The translations under genes were made by a program, and so were the position numbers. The notes under the pieces were generated by a model. That model made no database searches and was not told the origin of the DNA. It worked only from the letters and a program-made list of their open reading frames with translations. Below, in pieces: positions 10,201 through 18,125 of a stretch of DNA of 64,000 bases. The stretch lies in the NCBI GenBank assembly GCA_016936455.1, contig JAFGXV010000007.1, forward strand, positions 1 to 64,000, given 5' to 3'. The stretch's first letter is position 1. Every line of letters starts with the position of its first letter. The DNA comes from Desulfuromonadaceae bacterium (GTDB lineage: Bacteria; Desulfobacterota; Desulfuromonadia; Desulfuromonadales; Desulfuromonadaceae).

Positions 10201-10725
10201 CACCTTGTACTTGGTAATGCCGGCCGCCTCTTCCAGCAACACACGGCGCTCCTCGGGCGGCGCATGCAGAATGGCCCCGATCTTTCCCTGCTCGATAATC
10301 GAATAGGCCCGGGCCCCGACCCCGGTATCCATGAACAGCTCGGTAATATCCTTGAGCCGGCACGGTGTCTTATTGATCTGGTATTCGCTGTCGCCATTGC
10401 GATACAGCCGACGCGTTACCATAACCTCACTGTAGTCACGGATCAGCGGGTGCCGGATATCGTCTGCATTGACGAAAACCAGCGACACTTCGGCCATACC
10501 GAATGCCCTCCGCCCCTCACTGCCATTGAAGATGACATCCTCCATCGCCTGCCCCCGCAGATGCTTCGCGTTCTGCTCGCCCATCACCCAGCGGATGGCA
10601 TCCACCACATTGCTTTTCCCGCACCCGTTCGGGCCGAGAATCGCCGTAATGCCATCGTCAAACGTCAGCACCGTCCGCTCGACAAATGATTTGAATCCGA
10701 TTATTTCAATGCGGCGTATTTTCAT
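7216..10725 (-). CDS. smc: Chromosome segregation protein SMC
   Basis: 1169 residues with full SMC architecture. An N-terminal Walker A (GPNGCGKSN, residues 31-39) is followed by the first long coiled coil, a hinge around residues 510-650, the second glutamine-rich coiled coil, and a C-terminal head with signature LSGGEKALTA and Walker B FCILDEVDAPLDD. SMC with ScpA/ScpB condenses and segregates chromosomes. Its start is the head of the minus-strand run reaching tyrS. A promoter candidate sits about 110 bases upstream in the divergent region shared with the AsmA-like gene. Confidence 0.98.
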   Translation of the reverse strand: MKIRRIEIIGFKSFVERTVLTFDDGITAILGPNGCGKSNVVDAIRWVMGEQNAKHLRGQAMEDVIFNGSEGRRAFGMAEVSLVFVNADDIRHPLIRDYSEVMVTRRLYRNGDSEYQINKTPCRLKDITELFMDTGVGARAYSIIEQGKIGAILHAPPEERRVLLEEAAGITKYKVRKKAAERKIEATQANLLRLDDIVGEVRRQLDSLERQARRAERFRSLRLRLKTLDVQLAGKQWRELSAALALLQQQEQQLRDSLALAEARERQMVLELEALQLRKVEQQETSAASQRQLLHARSEIQTCENRLTLVEQQRGRIQLQQEELQDEARRLQQACQQSCEQLGILEEQQRQAAEQARQAYEVWQQGQAGLTADSALEKQLADEVARSRKAAQEHQAERSRCQGERERVRQQLNSLGEQLTRYQQEAQGLAEQKSKLELVQAELERTLLEAKRTMAAGVEQLQRLEREVEPCQQALNRQVEADKKSQAELNLCQSRLQSLTELVEGRCDVTDEVRQLLTHPAVERIAAGLLVDRLTVAPELEPAVAAALGGYLEAVLVEDCRAFATMLEQLPPPEGVVHFQLDSPVEALAWGEGEALTGKLGLAGRLPWLEGVYLVPSLSPYFGRSLPPGLILVTPAGERLTWRGTVRLGRGARAAGQLLQNRRRIEELRSEKARLVVVAAEQAHQLEQRRSDFERLRQQLQAAQSACHQNALQQRELEKDGQRLSEDARRLQQRAELCAFEFQQRQDEQEIARSRLEEVEQRWRLTEEACALTEDQICRQDEQWRQQRERLSHIQQQLATLQAESVRTAEREKSLLLEREREEKSHAGRQHRQQVVGDKRRQLAEDLEQTAGEAQGLKARLQVLLAHLQEEETKHQSRLQQEEQLRQALEQFEQRLRQQRSRLHELGQTLAAAELSLRQHQQDRDHLQQQVLERYQVDLAQTADAGEVEDGAEQAVQRLKKQLDEFGEVNLMAIDEYEALEKRHQFLTQQQQDLNVSIDDLQSAISQMNRTSRRRFRETFEQVNDMFRQVFPRLFVGGRAELQLTDEADLLQTGLEIVAQPPGKTLQNVMLLSGGEKALTAVALIFAIFLIKPSPFCILDEVDAPLDDANIGRFNDLIAEMAKVSQFVLITHNLRTMEIADTLFGVTMEEPGVSRLVSVRLAALVGEGG

Positions 10726-10833
10726 GCAGGATGCATTCTGCTATACAGGGAAATGAATGTTGCGTAGCCGGAGAAAGATCGTTCATCCAGCGCGGATCAG
10801 AAAAAGGGATGCCATGCGGCAGGATACCGGGGC

Positions 10834-10862
10834 ATCGTAACAATCGGCCCGGGGATTGTAAA
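10834..10862 (-). promoter_or_regulatory. Candidate smc promoter
   Basis: On the minus strand TTTACA (10857-10862, five of six to -35) is followed by a 17-base spacer and TACGAT (10834-10839, four of six to -10). It lies in the 214-base gap between the divergent smc and AsmA-like genes and points towards smc. This is a pattern match only. Confidence 0.4.
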
Positions 10863-10939
10863 CCGGTTTCAAATCGCCCAGAAGCCTGGACCGGCCATGA
10901 TGGCCGCAGGCTCGCCACCGACTTCCCACAGGCTCCGAT

Positions 10940-13900
10940 ATGCTTCGTCGTTCCGCCGTATTCAGCACCCTGGTTCTCGTCATCCTGACGATTTTGTGCG
11001 GGGGCTGCCTGTTTCTGCTTAACCACTATCGCAACGAGATCGCAGCACAGGTTATTCAGCAGATCCAGCAGCGCTCGCCCACACGGATCAAACTGGGCGA
11101 GGTCCAGGCCGGCTTCCATGGCGGACCGACTCTGACCTTCCGCCACATTGCCGTTGACAGCGAAAACCTGCCGCTGACCCTGAAAGCCCGGCAGCTGCAT
11201 GTCCGTCTCGACTTTCTTGACCTGCTGTCCGGGAAAATCACCGTCGCCCGACTCATCCTCGAGCAGCCGGACATCGTATGGACGCTGGACGGGACAGAAA
11301 ACGACGGGACCGTCGCAAGCGATTCCCCAAGCGGGGAAAGCCGGCTGCGTCAGCACCTCAAAACCCTTCACCAGCGACTGACAAGCTGGCAGCGCATCGA
11401 GCTCCAGGACGCCCGCCTGACTGTTCAATCCAGGAATGTTCCGCTCTGGCAGCTCCAGCACCTCGCGGGCAGCTTTCATCATCAGAGCAGCAGCGCAGAG
11501 CGCAAGCTGACCCTCCACCTGGCAGGAGAGGCCCGGCCTCTTTCGTCCCCCGGCAGCACCCCGCCAGCGGCAGCCCCCCTGCGGTTTGAATTCAACGGCT
11601 CGCTGAACCCGTGCGATCAGAGCGCCGAGCAGATGATGGCCGACGTTGAGCTCAGCTGTCACCAGCTCGACCTGGCGACGCTGCCTTTGGACACCCTCTT
11701 TTCGTCTGTGGTCAAGGAGCATGAATTCCGGCCACAGCTCAGGGGACAGTGCCACGTCGAGGCCCGCCTTCACGGCGCACTGGCAACCGGGCTGCAGCTC
11801 GAAGCCACCCTCACCCCCCAGGGTGCCACACTGCAACAGGCGGCATCAACAGCAGACAGCCGAACCGCGCTGCCCATCCGCCGCCTGAGCCTGCAGCTTC
11901 CCCTCACAGGCACCCTCGACAGGCTGCACTGGCATGACGGTCGGCTAAAGGTGGGGCAGACGCTCCTCCACAGCAGCGGCATGCTCGATGTGTCCGACAA
12001 TCGCCTGACCCTGGATTTGTCAAGTTCGCCCATCGAGCTGAAGCCTGTCATTCCCTGGGCGCCCCGGCCACTCTCTCCGTACCTGGAAAGCGCCACGCTG
12101 CAATGCCAGTCCCTGCAGTACGACGGCGCACTCGATCAATTTTCTGCGAGCCAGATCCGCGACAGCCACTGGGATCTGCGCCTGAACACAGCGAACCCTC
12201 TTCAGCAGGCCGTGCAGATCCGGCTGGATCAGAGCGGAACGTCACTTCGAGCAACGACCTCCGCCCTGCACATCGAAACGGGCGGCCTCCTGTTTGAGGG
12301 ACCGCTTCAGGCCCGGAGCGAAGGATTTCGCACAAACGGCACGAGCGAGATTGAACTGGATCTGTCAGCCTGCCGCCTCGACCTGGCCGGGGTTCTGAAC
12401 AAGACCGCCGGTCAGCCGGCGCGGCTGCGGTGTGCCGTCCGCCACGACACGCAGGGCTGGCAGGTGCGCGAAGGCGTGATCGAACATCCGGACCTGCGCC
12501 TGCTGTGGCAGGCGTCGCGGTCTGCCAGCGGCGAAACCATCCTCGACCTGACGCTGCCGTCCTTTGAGCTGGAAAGCATCAGCCGCAATGTTGAACTGCT
12601 GACACAGATGGAGCTCCGGGGTGAAACCGCCCTGCGCTACCATCTGCACCGCGACGCCAACGGTCCGTGGCATGGGCAGGGAACCCTCGAGCTGAAAGAC
12701 TGTGCCATTGCGCCAGCCCACATTCTGGCGCCGATTCACCATATCCGTGGCACCGTCACCCTTGATGGCTGGAAAGCCTCTGCGCCCCGGCTGAAGGTCC
12801 AGCTTGGCAGCGGTTCGGCACTGGACGTGGAGGCCCGCATCGACGACCTGCGCCATCCCGTCGCCGACATCCACGCCCGTGGCACAGGGTTCATTGCCGG
12901 TGACCTGATTTTCGATTCCCCCGACGCACAGCTCAACAACCTCGATGGCCACATCCGCATTCACGGCCAGGGGATCGACTTTGTCCACGCCGAAGTCGAT
13001 CTGGAGCAGGGAACGCATGCCATTGTCGAGGGCGACCTGCGCTTTCACGGGCCCGAACTGGCGCTGGACATCCACGCTCCGTTTGGCGACATCGACGAAG
13101 TCATCGGGCTATGGCAAGGGACCAGGCACGCCCGCTCCGAAACAGCCACCACACGCGACAACCGCCCGCAAGCCGCCGTCCCCGCGCAACCAACGGCAGA
13201 AACAGGCCCGCCGGTCCTGCCCGCGGATGAGACGCTGCACCTGACCTGCCAGGTTGACCAGGGGCGACTGCACGGCTTCACGTTCCAGCAGGCGCAAGGG
13301 GTCATCCATATCCAGCACGGCCAGTTGCGCATCGAACCGCTGACCTTCAAGGCCGATCAGGGTACCGGGCAGGGACGGATCATCGTGCACACCGGCAGCC
13401 ACGCCCAGGATCAGTCGGCAGCGGGCTACCTGCGGATCAACGGCGAAATCCAGCAGATTGATGCGGACAAGGTCTATCGCCAGATTCTTAACCAGCCCAG
13501 CCTCGCGTCAGGCCAACTCGACGGCACCTTTCACATCCAGGGGCCTCTCGGGTCCGGCTTTCTACCCCACTCCAGCGGGCTGTTCCGTCCCCGGCTGCAG
13601 GACGGGGTGCTGCACCGGTTCCATGTGCTGTCAAAAATCTTCTCGCTGCTGAATGTCACCCAGCTGTTCCGGCTCAAGCTGCCGGATATGGCCCTGGCAG
13701 GCATGCCGTTTTCGCAGATTAAAGGGGAAATCACCCTGGAGGAAGGGGTTCTGCAATCGCAGGATTTGATCATCAGCAGCGATGCCATGAACATGGCGGT
13801 GGTGGGAACTTATGATCTGAACCAGCAGGAAATGGATCTGCTGCTCGGCATCCGGCCCCTGGGCACCGTCGACACCGTCGTCACCCACCTGCCCGTTGCC

Positions 13901-14110
13901 GGCTGGCTGCTGACCGGAGAAGAAAAATCGGTCATCAATACCCATGTCGCCGTCACCGGCAAAGCTGACGATCCGCAGGTGGACATTCTACCCGTCGATA
14001 CCGTATCGAGCAAGCTGTTCGGCATTCTCCGGCGCACCATCACCCTGCCAGGGACGCTGATCAGCGATCCCAAACGGCTGCTGTTCAACCCGGAGCCACA
14101 GAAACCCTGA
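10940..14110 (+). CDS. AsmA/YhdP-family large envelope protein
   Basis: 1056 residues with one N-terminal signal anchor (about residues 8-28, VFSTLVLVILTILCGGCLFLL). A very long beta-rich periplasmic part follows, with repeating strand patterns typical of AsmA-like proteins (RIKLGEVQAGF near the start, AsmA-like C-terminal region around GMPFSQIKGEITLEEGVLQSQDL). The family (AsmA, YhdP, TamB, YdbH) forms bridge-like lipid transfer proteins between inner and outer membrane. An extra disordered insert rich in Arg/Thr/Pro/Ala is visible near residues 730-755. It is monocistronic and divergent from smc. Confidence 0.8.
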   Translation: MLRRSAVFSTLVLVILTILCGGCLFLLNHYRNEIAAQVIQQIQQRSPTRIKLGEVQAGFHGGPTLTFRHIAVDSENLPLTLKARQLHVRLDFLDLLSGKITVARLILEQPDIVWTLDGTENDGTVASDSPSGESRLRQHLKTLHQRLTSWQRIELQDARLTVQSRNVPLWQLQHLAGSFHHQSSSAERKLTLHLAGEARPLSSPGSTPPAAAPLRFEFNGSLNPCDQSAEQMMADVELSCHQLDLATLPLDTLFSSVVKEHEFRPQLRGQCHVEARLHGALATGLQLEATLTPQGATLQQAASTADSRTALPIRRLSLQLPLTGTLDRLHWHDGRLKVGQTLLHSSGMLDVSDNRLTLDLSSSPIELKPVIPWAPRPLSPYLESATLQCQSLQYDGALDQFSASQIRDSHWDLRLNTANPLQQAVQIRLDQSGTSLRATTSALHIETGGLLFEGPLQARSEGFRTNGTSEIELDLSACRLDLAGVLNKTAGQPARLRCAVRHDTQGWQVREGVIEHPDLRLLWQASRSASGETILDLTLPSFELESISRNVELLTQMELRGETALRYHLHRDANGPWHGQGTLELKDCAIAPAHILAPIHHIRGTVTLDGWKASAPRLKVQLGSGSALDVEARIDDLRHPVADIHARGTGFIAGDLIFDSPDAQLNNLDGHIRIHGQGIDFVHAEVDLEQGTHAIVEGDLRFHGPELALDIHAPFGDIDEVIGLWQGTRHARSETATTRDNRPQAAVPAQPTAETGPPVLPADETLHLTCQVDQGRLHGFTFQQAQGVIHIQHGQLRIEPLTFKADQGTGQGRIIVHTGSHAQDQSAAGYLRINGEIQQIDADKVYRQILNQPSLASGQLDGTFHIQGPLGSGFLPHSSGLFRPRLQDGVLHRFHVLSKIFSLLNVTQLFRLKLPDMALAGMPFSQIKGEITLEEGVLQSQDLIISSDAMNMAVVGTYDLNQQEMDLLLGIRPLGTVDTVVTHLPVAGWLLTGEEKSVINTHVAVTGKADDPQVDILPVDTVSSKLFGILRRTITLPGTLISDPKRLLFNPEPQKP

Positions 14111-14155
14111 CCAAACGGTGAAAGAGCCTGCCACAACGACAGTCTCCGGAGGGGA

Positions 14156-14866
14156 TCAGGGGCAGACGCCGACGTAAACCGACGCGATGCCAAAGGTCAG
14201 GTCGTGGTGGCGCACGTCGATAAAACCAGCGTCACGCATCATGGACTTGAACTGCTCCTGCGGCGGGAACCCGGCCACGGAGTCTGGCAGATACTTGTAG
14301 GCACTGCGCTTCGACAGCAGCCCGCCAATGGTCGGCAGGATCTGGTGAAAATAGGTGGTATAAATAGCCTTGAACAGCGGATTGGACGGGGTGGAAAACT
14401 CGAGGATCACGGCGCGCCCGCCCGGCTTGAGCACCCGGCACATCTCGGCCAGACCGGCCTGACGATCGACCACGTTACGGATACCGAAAGCGATGGTCAC
14501 GCCGTCGAACAGATTGTCTGGATGGGGGATCGCTTCGCAGGGAGCGTTGACCAGTTCGATACGGTGACGATAGGGCGAAGCCGCAATCTTCTCGCGCCCC
14601 TTGAGCAACATCCCCTGGGTAAAATCCTCGCCGATGATCATCACCGAATCCGGCGTGCGCGAGGCGATCTCCAACGCCACATCGCCGGTTCCTGTCGCCA
14701 TGTCGAGCACCATGCCGCCGGGCGGAATCTGCAGCTGCCCCACGGCGAAACGCCGCCAGCTGCGGTCAATGCCCAGAGAGAGCAGACGATTGAGCAGATC
14801 ATAACGCGGGGCGATATCATTGAACATGGCGCGGATGCCGCGCCCTTTTTCCGACAGATCAAACAT
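14156..14866 (-). CDS. ubiE: Menaquinone/ubiquinone C-methyltransferase (MenG/UbiE)
   Basis: 236 residues of a class I SAM methyltransferase with UbiE signatures: FNDIAPRYDLLNRLLSLG near residues 15-32, SAM motif I DMATGTGDVA near 57-66, and GIRNVVDRQAGLAEMCRVLKPGG around 125-150. It methylates demethylmenaquinone to menaquinone, the likely quinone in an anaerobe. GGAGA precedes the ATG by 8 bases. It converges with the AsmA-like gene across 45 bases and diverges from mutT. Confidence 0.93.
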   Translation of the reverse strand: MFDLSEKGRGIRAMFNDIAPRYDLLNRLLSLGIDRSWRRFAVGQLQIPPGGMVLDMATGTGDVALEIASRTPDSVMIIGEDFTQGMLLKGREKIAASPYRHRIELVNAPCEAIPHPDNLFDGVTIAFGIRNVVDRQAGLAEMCRVLKPGGRAVILEFSTPSNPLFKAIYTTYFHQILPTIGGLLSKRSAYKYLPDSVAGFPPQEQFKSMMRDAGFIDVRHHDLTFGIASVYVGVCP

Positions 14867-14984
14867 GGTACAATTCTCCGGATTTCGGCTCCATCAACAG
14901 ATCGGGGCAAGCAGGCCGAGTCTTACCACAAAACCACCCCTGCCGCCACCGTAAATCCGCCCCAGACAAGGACTGAACCCGACC

Positions 14985-15419
14985 ATGCCGCCACTCCTGG
15001 TTGTCGCAGCCATTATCCGCCACCTCGACGGACACAGCAGCCCCCCGCAGCAGCATCTCCTCATTACCCGGCGCTGTGCCCATCAGCAGCATCCCGGACT
15101 GTGGGAATTCCCCGGTGGCAAGCTGGAAGAAAACGAGTCTCCGGAAGCAGGACTGCGACGGGAACTGGACGAAGAGCTGGGACTTGAGGTCGAAATCGAG
15201 GGGATTTACCACGTCCTCCATCACCGCTATGAAACGGGTCCGGTTTTACTGCTGGTTTATCGCTGCCGCAGCCATTCAACCCGGGTAGAACACCGGCAGG
15301 TTGCCGACCACGCCTGGGCACTCCCCGAACAACTGTCCGAGTACGCCATCCTGCCCGCCGATGCCGAACTGGTGCGGCGCATTCAGCGCGATCCCCGGTT
15401 CAAAACGCCGTCATTGTGA
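14985..15419 (+). CDS. mutT: MutT-type Nudix hydrolase (8-oxo-dGTP diphosphatase)
   Basis: 144 residues with a complete Nudix box G-x5-E-x7-REL-x-EELG (GKLEENESPEAGLRRELDEE and following, about residues 46-68) and the MutT-typical HPGLWEFPGG just before it. It sanitises the nucleotide pool by hydrolysing 8-oxo-dGTP. It is preceded by AAGGA about 10 bases before the ATG, stands alone, and is divergent from ubiE and convergent with the FlhB-tail gene. Confidence 0.88.
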   Translation: MPPLLVVAAIIRHLDGHSSPPQQHLLITRRCAHQQHPGLWEFPGGKLEENESPEAGLRRELDEELGLEVEIEGIYHVLHHRYETGPVLLLVYRCRSHSTRVEHRQVADHAWALPEQLSEYAILPADAELVRRIQRDPRFKTPSL

Positions 15420-15442
15420 CGGGAGGCTCCAGCAGGAGATTG

Positions 15443-15730
15443 TTACTCACCATGGCGACCATTCAGGCGATAAACATAGGCCAGCACTTCGGCCACAGCC
15501 TGGTACAACTCGACGGGGATCTCCGCCCCAACGGGAATCTTGGCCAGAACCTCCGTCAGATCCGGGTCGCTGGTAATATGCAGCCCCGCCTCGCGCGCCA
15601 GTTCAATAATCCGCTCCGCAACCTGGCCCTGGCCGCTGGCGACAATCATTGGCGCATCGGCACGCTCCTTGTCGTAGCGCAGCGCAACAGCTTTTTTGAT
15701 GGGGGGAGTCTCGGCCACAGCAGGGCTCAC
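15443..15730 (-). CDS. FlhB C-terminal-domain-like protein
   Basis: 95 residues equal to the cytoplasmic C-terminal domain of FlhB/EscU export-switch proteins (KKAVALRYDKERADAPMIVASGQG, then PVGAEIPVELYQAVAEVLAYVYR) without the membrane part. The NPTH autocleavage motif is absent. Such stand-alone proteins (YlqH/FhlX type) are usually next to a FliK-like gene, as here. The start is taken as a GTG with no strong ribosome-binding site. The role in flagellar or other export is unproven. Confidence 0.75.
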   Translation of the reverse strand: MSPAVAETPPIKKAVALRYDKERADAPMIVASGQGQVAERIIELAREAGLHITSDPDLTEVLAKIPVGAEIPVELYQAVAEVLAYVYRLNGRHGE

Positions 15731-15756
15731 CTTTCTCGCAACACATTCTTCGGCAG

Positions 15757-16794
15757 TTAGATCCGCTGATCCAGCACCGGCGCATCCGGCCGCAACCGCT
15801 TCATCAGCAACACAACCGGGTCTTCACCGCCCGCTTCGACATTGAGAGCGCGCAAACCCACCGGCGCCAGGGCCTGCTGCAACTGGTCCTGGGTCGAACG
15901 AATGCGGCCGACCGATTCGGGGTTGCGACAACGCAGGCGAACGAACAGGTTTTTTCCTTCCAGCAGCATATGCACGTTAATCGCCCCCAGTTGACTCATG
16001 GTGACATTCAGGGTCAGGGAGTAGCGCGTTTCCCCATCGCCCTCTTTCCCTTCGGATTGGGGATGCTCTTCAATCAAGGCATAGCCCTGGTCGAGAAAAT
16101 CAAATGGCAACGGCAGAAAAAGCACCCCGTCCTGAGCCAGACGGGCGCGACACACCTGCAGCAGCTCGACCTGCTGCAGCAACTGGCCGGCATTCTCCCG
16201 CACCGCTTCCGCTTGGCCATCCTCCTGCTGCAATGCCAGCAGAATGCCTTTCAACCCCTGGCGTACATCCTCCAGCTGCCCGTGGTAAAGACGCCCTTCG
16301 AAATCGAGCCCCAGCATTCGAACAAGCCCTGCCAAGTCCTGCGCTGCGGGGGTGGGCACAGAACGGCCCTGCCCGGACAACTGCTGAGTCAACCGCTGCA
16401 GCGCTTCCAACTGCTCGGGAGTCGCCCCATCTTTAACCTCAGCCAGCAGAGCCGACAACTGGGCTCCCAGCTCCGTCCGGTGATCGAACAGATGCAGCAA
16501 TCCGAGCAGCCGCCGGTCAAGACTGGCCGGCAACAGCTGGAACAGCAGCCGCGGCTCAGTGCTCAGCACCTGCAGGTTGAGCTTCTGCCCGGTCTGCAGA
16601 TCCGTCTGCGCCTGCGCCCACAGTTTCTGCTGCCCCATGTCCAGCAGCACCTGACGGCCGTCGGTTTCTGCCACCGACGCCTGAATAAACTGGTACGGCA
16701 GCAGATTATGCTCCAGCGCCTGGGCAATATGTTGCGTCGCGGCCACCGGCTGAATTGTCATCGCCGGTGGCGGCACCAATGAAATCGCGTCCAT
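15757..16794 (-). CDS. FliK-like hook-length control domain protein
   Basis: About 345 residues. The C-terminal part (TLNVTMSQLGAINVHMLLEG, then LQQALAPVGLRALNV) resembles the FliK C-terminal domain. The N-terminal half is glutamine- and leucine-rich with low complexity, and there is no signal peptide. It is followed at 26 bases by the FlhB-tail protein, a pair that recurs in Bacillus (ylqG/ylqH) and delta-proteobacteria. This is probably an accessory, not the main hook-length ruler, since no other hook genes are in this window. The ATG at 16792-16794 is chosen over the GTG two codons upstream. Confidence 0.7.
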   Translation of the reverse strand: MDAISLVPPPAMTIQPVAATQHIAQALEHNLLPYQFIQASVAETDGRQVLLDMGQQKLWAQAQTDLQTGQKLNLQVLSTEPRLLFQLLPASLDRRLLGLLHLFDHRTELGAQLSALLAEVKDGATPEQLEALQRLTQQLSGQGRSVPTPAAQDLAGLVRMLGLDFEGRLYHGQLEDVRQGLKGILLALQQEDGQAEAVRENAGQLLQQVELLQVCRARLAQDGVLFLPLPFDFLDQGYALIEEHPQSEGKEGDGETRYSLTLNVTMSQLGAINVHMLLEGKNLFVRLRCRNPESVGRIRSTQDQLQQALAPVGLRALNVEAGGEDPVVLLMKRLRPDAPVLDQRI

Positions 16795-16911
16795 AAACAC
16801 TTTTCGTCTTTTTTTAAAAAAACTTTACCGCTCACCGCCAACGGCAGCGAACACAGAACGCAGAACCGGTCAGCGCGGTCGATCTGGTTGTAAAAAAACG
16901 CCTGCCGCGGG

Positions 16912-16939
16912 TAAAGATTTCAGCTTTGGGAACCGAAGA
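16912..16939 (+). promoter_or_regulatory. Possible sigma-28 promoter for the diguanylate cyclase
   Basis: TAAAG (16912-16916) is followed after 15 bases by ACCGAAGA (16932-16939), a partial match to the flagellar sigma-28 consensus TAAA-N15-GCCGATAA. It lies 83 bases before the cyclase start. Only the core CCGA of the -10 fits well, so this is tentative. Confidence 0.3.
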
Positions 16940-17021
16940 GAAGCAGTGACCCGACAGGATGTCCGGTCTGATCCCGATCCACACAACTTGGACAATTCAA
17001 CCAGTACCACGGAGGGTACCA

Positions 17022-17990
17022 ATGAATTTTCTCGCTATCCTGTTTTCGCCCTGCGCGGAACGTCTTCCGCTGCTCGAATCACGCATTCTGGCAACCAACC
17101 AGTTCCAGCGCTGCGTCACGACCCCCGACCCCGGCCAGGTGGTGCCCCTGTGTCGCCAGCAGGACGATGTCGTTTTTTTCTACGACTGCCTCAGCGCCCA
17201 CAGCGCCATCTGTCACTGGCGCCACCAGCTCGACGGCGAGCCGCCTCTTCAGCAACATATTCCGGTGATTGCCTGCTCCCGCCACGACGATCACGACAGC
17301 AAAATCGCCGCGCTGGAATCGGGCGCCAACGATTTTCTGAGTTTTGAGCAGTGCGTTGAAGAGTGGCAGGTCCGTATCCGGCTGCAGCAGCGCTTCGCCC
17401 GCCGTCTCAACCAGCTGAATCGCGACCAGTACAAACTGGCCCACCAGGCCATGGTCGACCCCCTGACCAACATCTACAACCGTGTCACTTTCGACGCCAT
17501 GCTGGACGCGGAACTGGCGCGCTACGAACGCAGCCGGAAAATCTTTTCCCTGATGCTGCTCGACCTCGACCACTTCAAGCGGGTCAACGACCGTTACGGC
17601 CACCCCTACGGCGACCGCGTACTCCAAAGCGTCGCCAGCGGGTTACAGAAAGGGCTGCGCAGTTCCGATATTCTGTGCCGCTTCGGCGGCGAGGAGTTCG
17701 CCATTCTGCTGCCGGAAACCACCTCGCCCCACGCCTACCTGCTGGCCCGGCGCCTGCACAAACAGGTCGGCCGCTGCCAGCAGAACTTCCCGGAACTGGA
17801 GCAGGATCTGACCATCAGCATCGGCATCAGCAGCAGCAACCGACTCAACATCCTGTTGCCCAGCCCGCTGATTGAGCAGGCGGATCAGGCCCTTTACCGC
17901 GCCAAACAGCGGGGACGCAACCGCACCGAGCTGTATTTCGGTCTAAGACCGCTGTCCCTAGCAGAATCGCCAATGTACAGCATGTGCTAA
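17022..17990 (+). CDS. Diguanylate cyclase (receiver-like domain + GGDEF)
   Basis: 322 residues from the ATG at 17022, which has GGAGGG 6 bases upstream. An in-frame start 63 bases earlier lacks a ribosome site. The N-terminal ~130 residues look like a degenerate receiver domain (DDVVFFYDCLSAH, later LESGANDFL). The C-terminal GGDEF domain starts at DPLTNIYNR and carries the active signature GGEEF. RSSD lies exactly five residues before GGEEF, an intact inhibitory I-site, so it should make c-di-GMP with product inhibition. It is next to the flagellin cluster that holds a PilZ protein. Confidence 0.92.
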   Translation: MNFLAILFSPCAERLPLLESRILATNQFQRCVTTPDPGQVVPLCRQQDDVVFFYDCLSAHSAICHWRHQLDGEPPLQQHIPVIACSRHDDHDSKIAALESGANDFLSFEQCVEEWQVRIRLQQRFARRLNQLNRDQYKLAHQAMVDPLTNIYNRVTFDAMLDAELARYERSRKIFSLMLLDLDHFKRVNDRYGHPYGDRVLQSVASGLQKGLRSSDILCRFGGEEFAILLPETTSPHAYLLARRLHKQVGRCQQNFPELEQDLTISIGISSSNRLNILLPSPLIEQADQALYRAKQRGRNRTELYFGLRPLSLAESPMYSMC

Positions 17991-17992
17991 AC

Positions 17993-18035
17993 AAACAAGG
18001 TAATCCTTCGGCTTTGCCAAGGGATTACCTTGTTT
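17993..18035. terminator. Bidirectional intrinsic terminator
   Basis: A perfect 14-bp inverted repeat (AAACAAGGTAATCC at 17993-18006, its complement at 18022-18035) surrounds a 15-base loop containing TTCGGC. T-rich ends are present on both strands. It lies 3 bases after the cyclase stop and between that gene and the convergent methyltransferase, so it can terminate both. Confidence 0.85.
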
Positions 18036-18125
18036 ATTCAAACAGAAAACGAAACAATTACGTCAAAAAACGATTATTATCAAAAATTTACGGCGCCAGC
18101 CTATCTTTTCGACTGGGCATTAGTG

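Noticed and set aside
10706-11836. Minus-strand open frame overlapping the 5' part of the AsmA-like gene
   Set aside because: The plus-strand frame has a signal anchor and family pattern over 1056 residues; the minus frame has no motif and overlaps the smc start.
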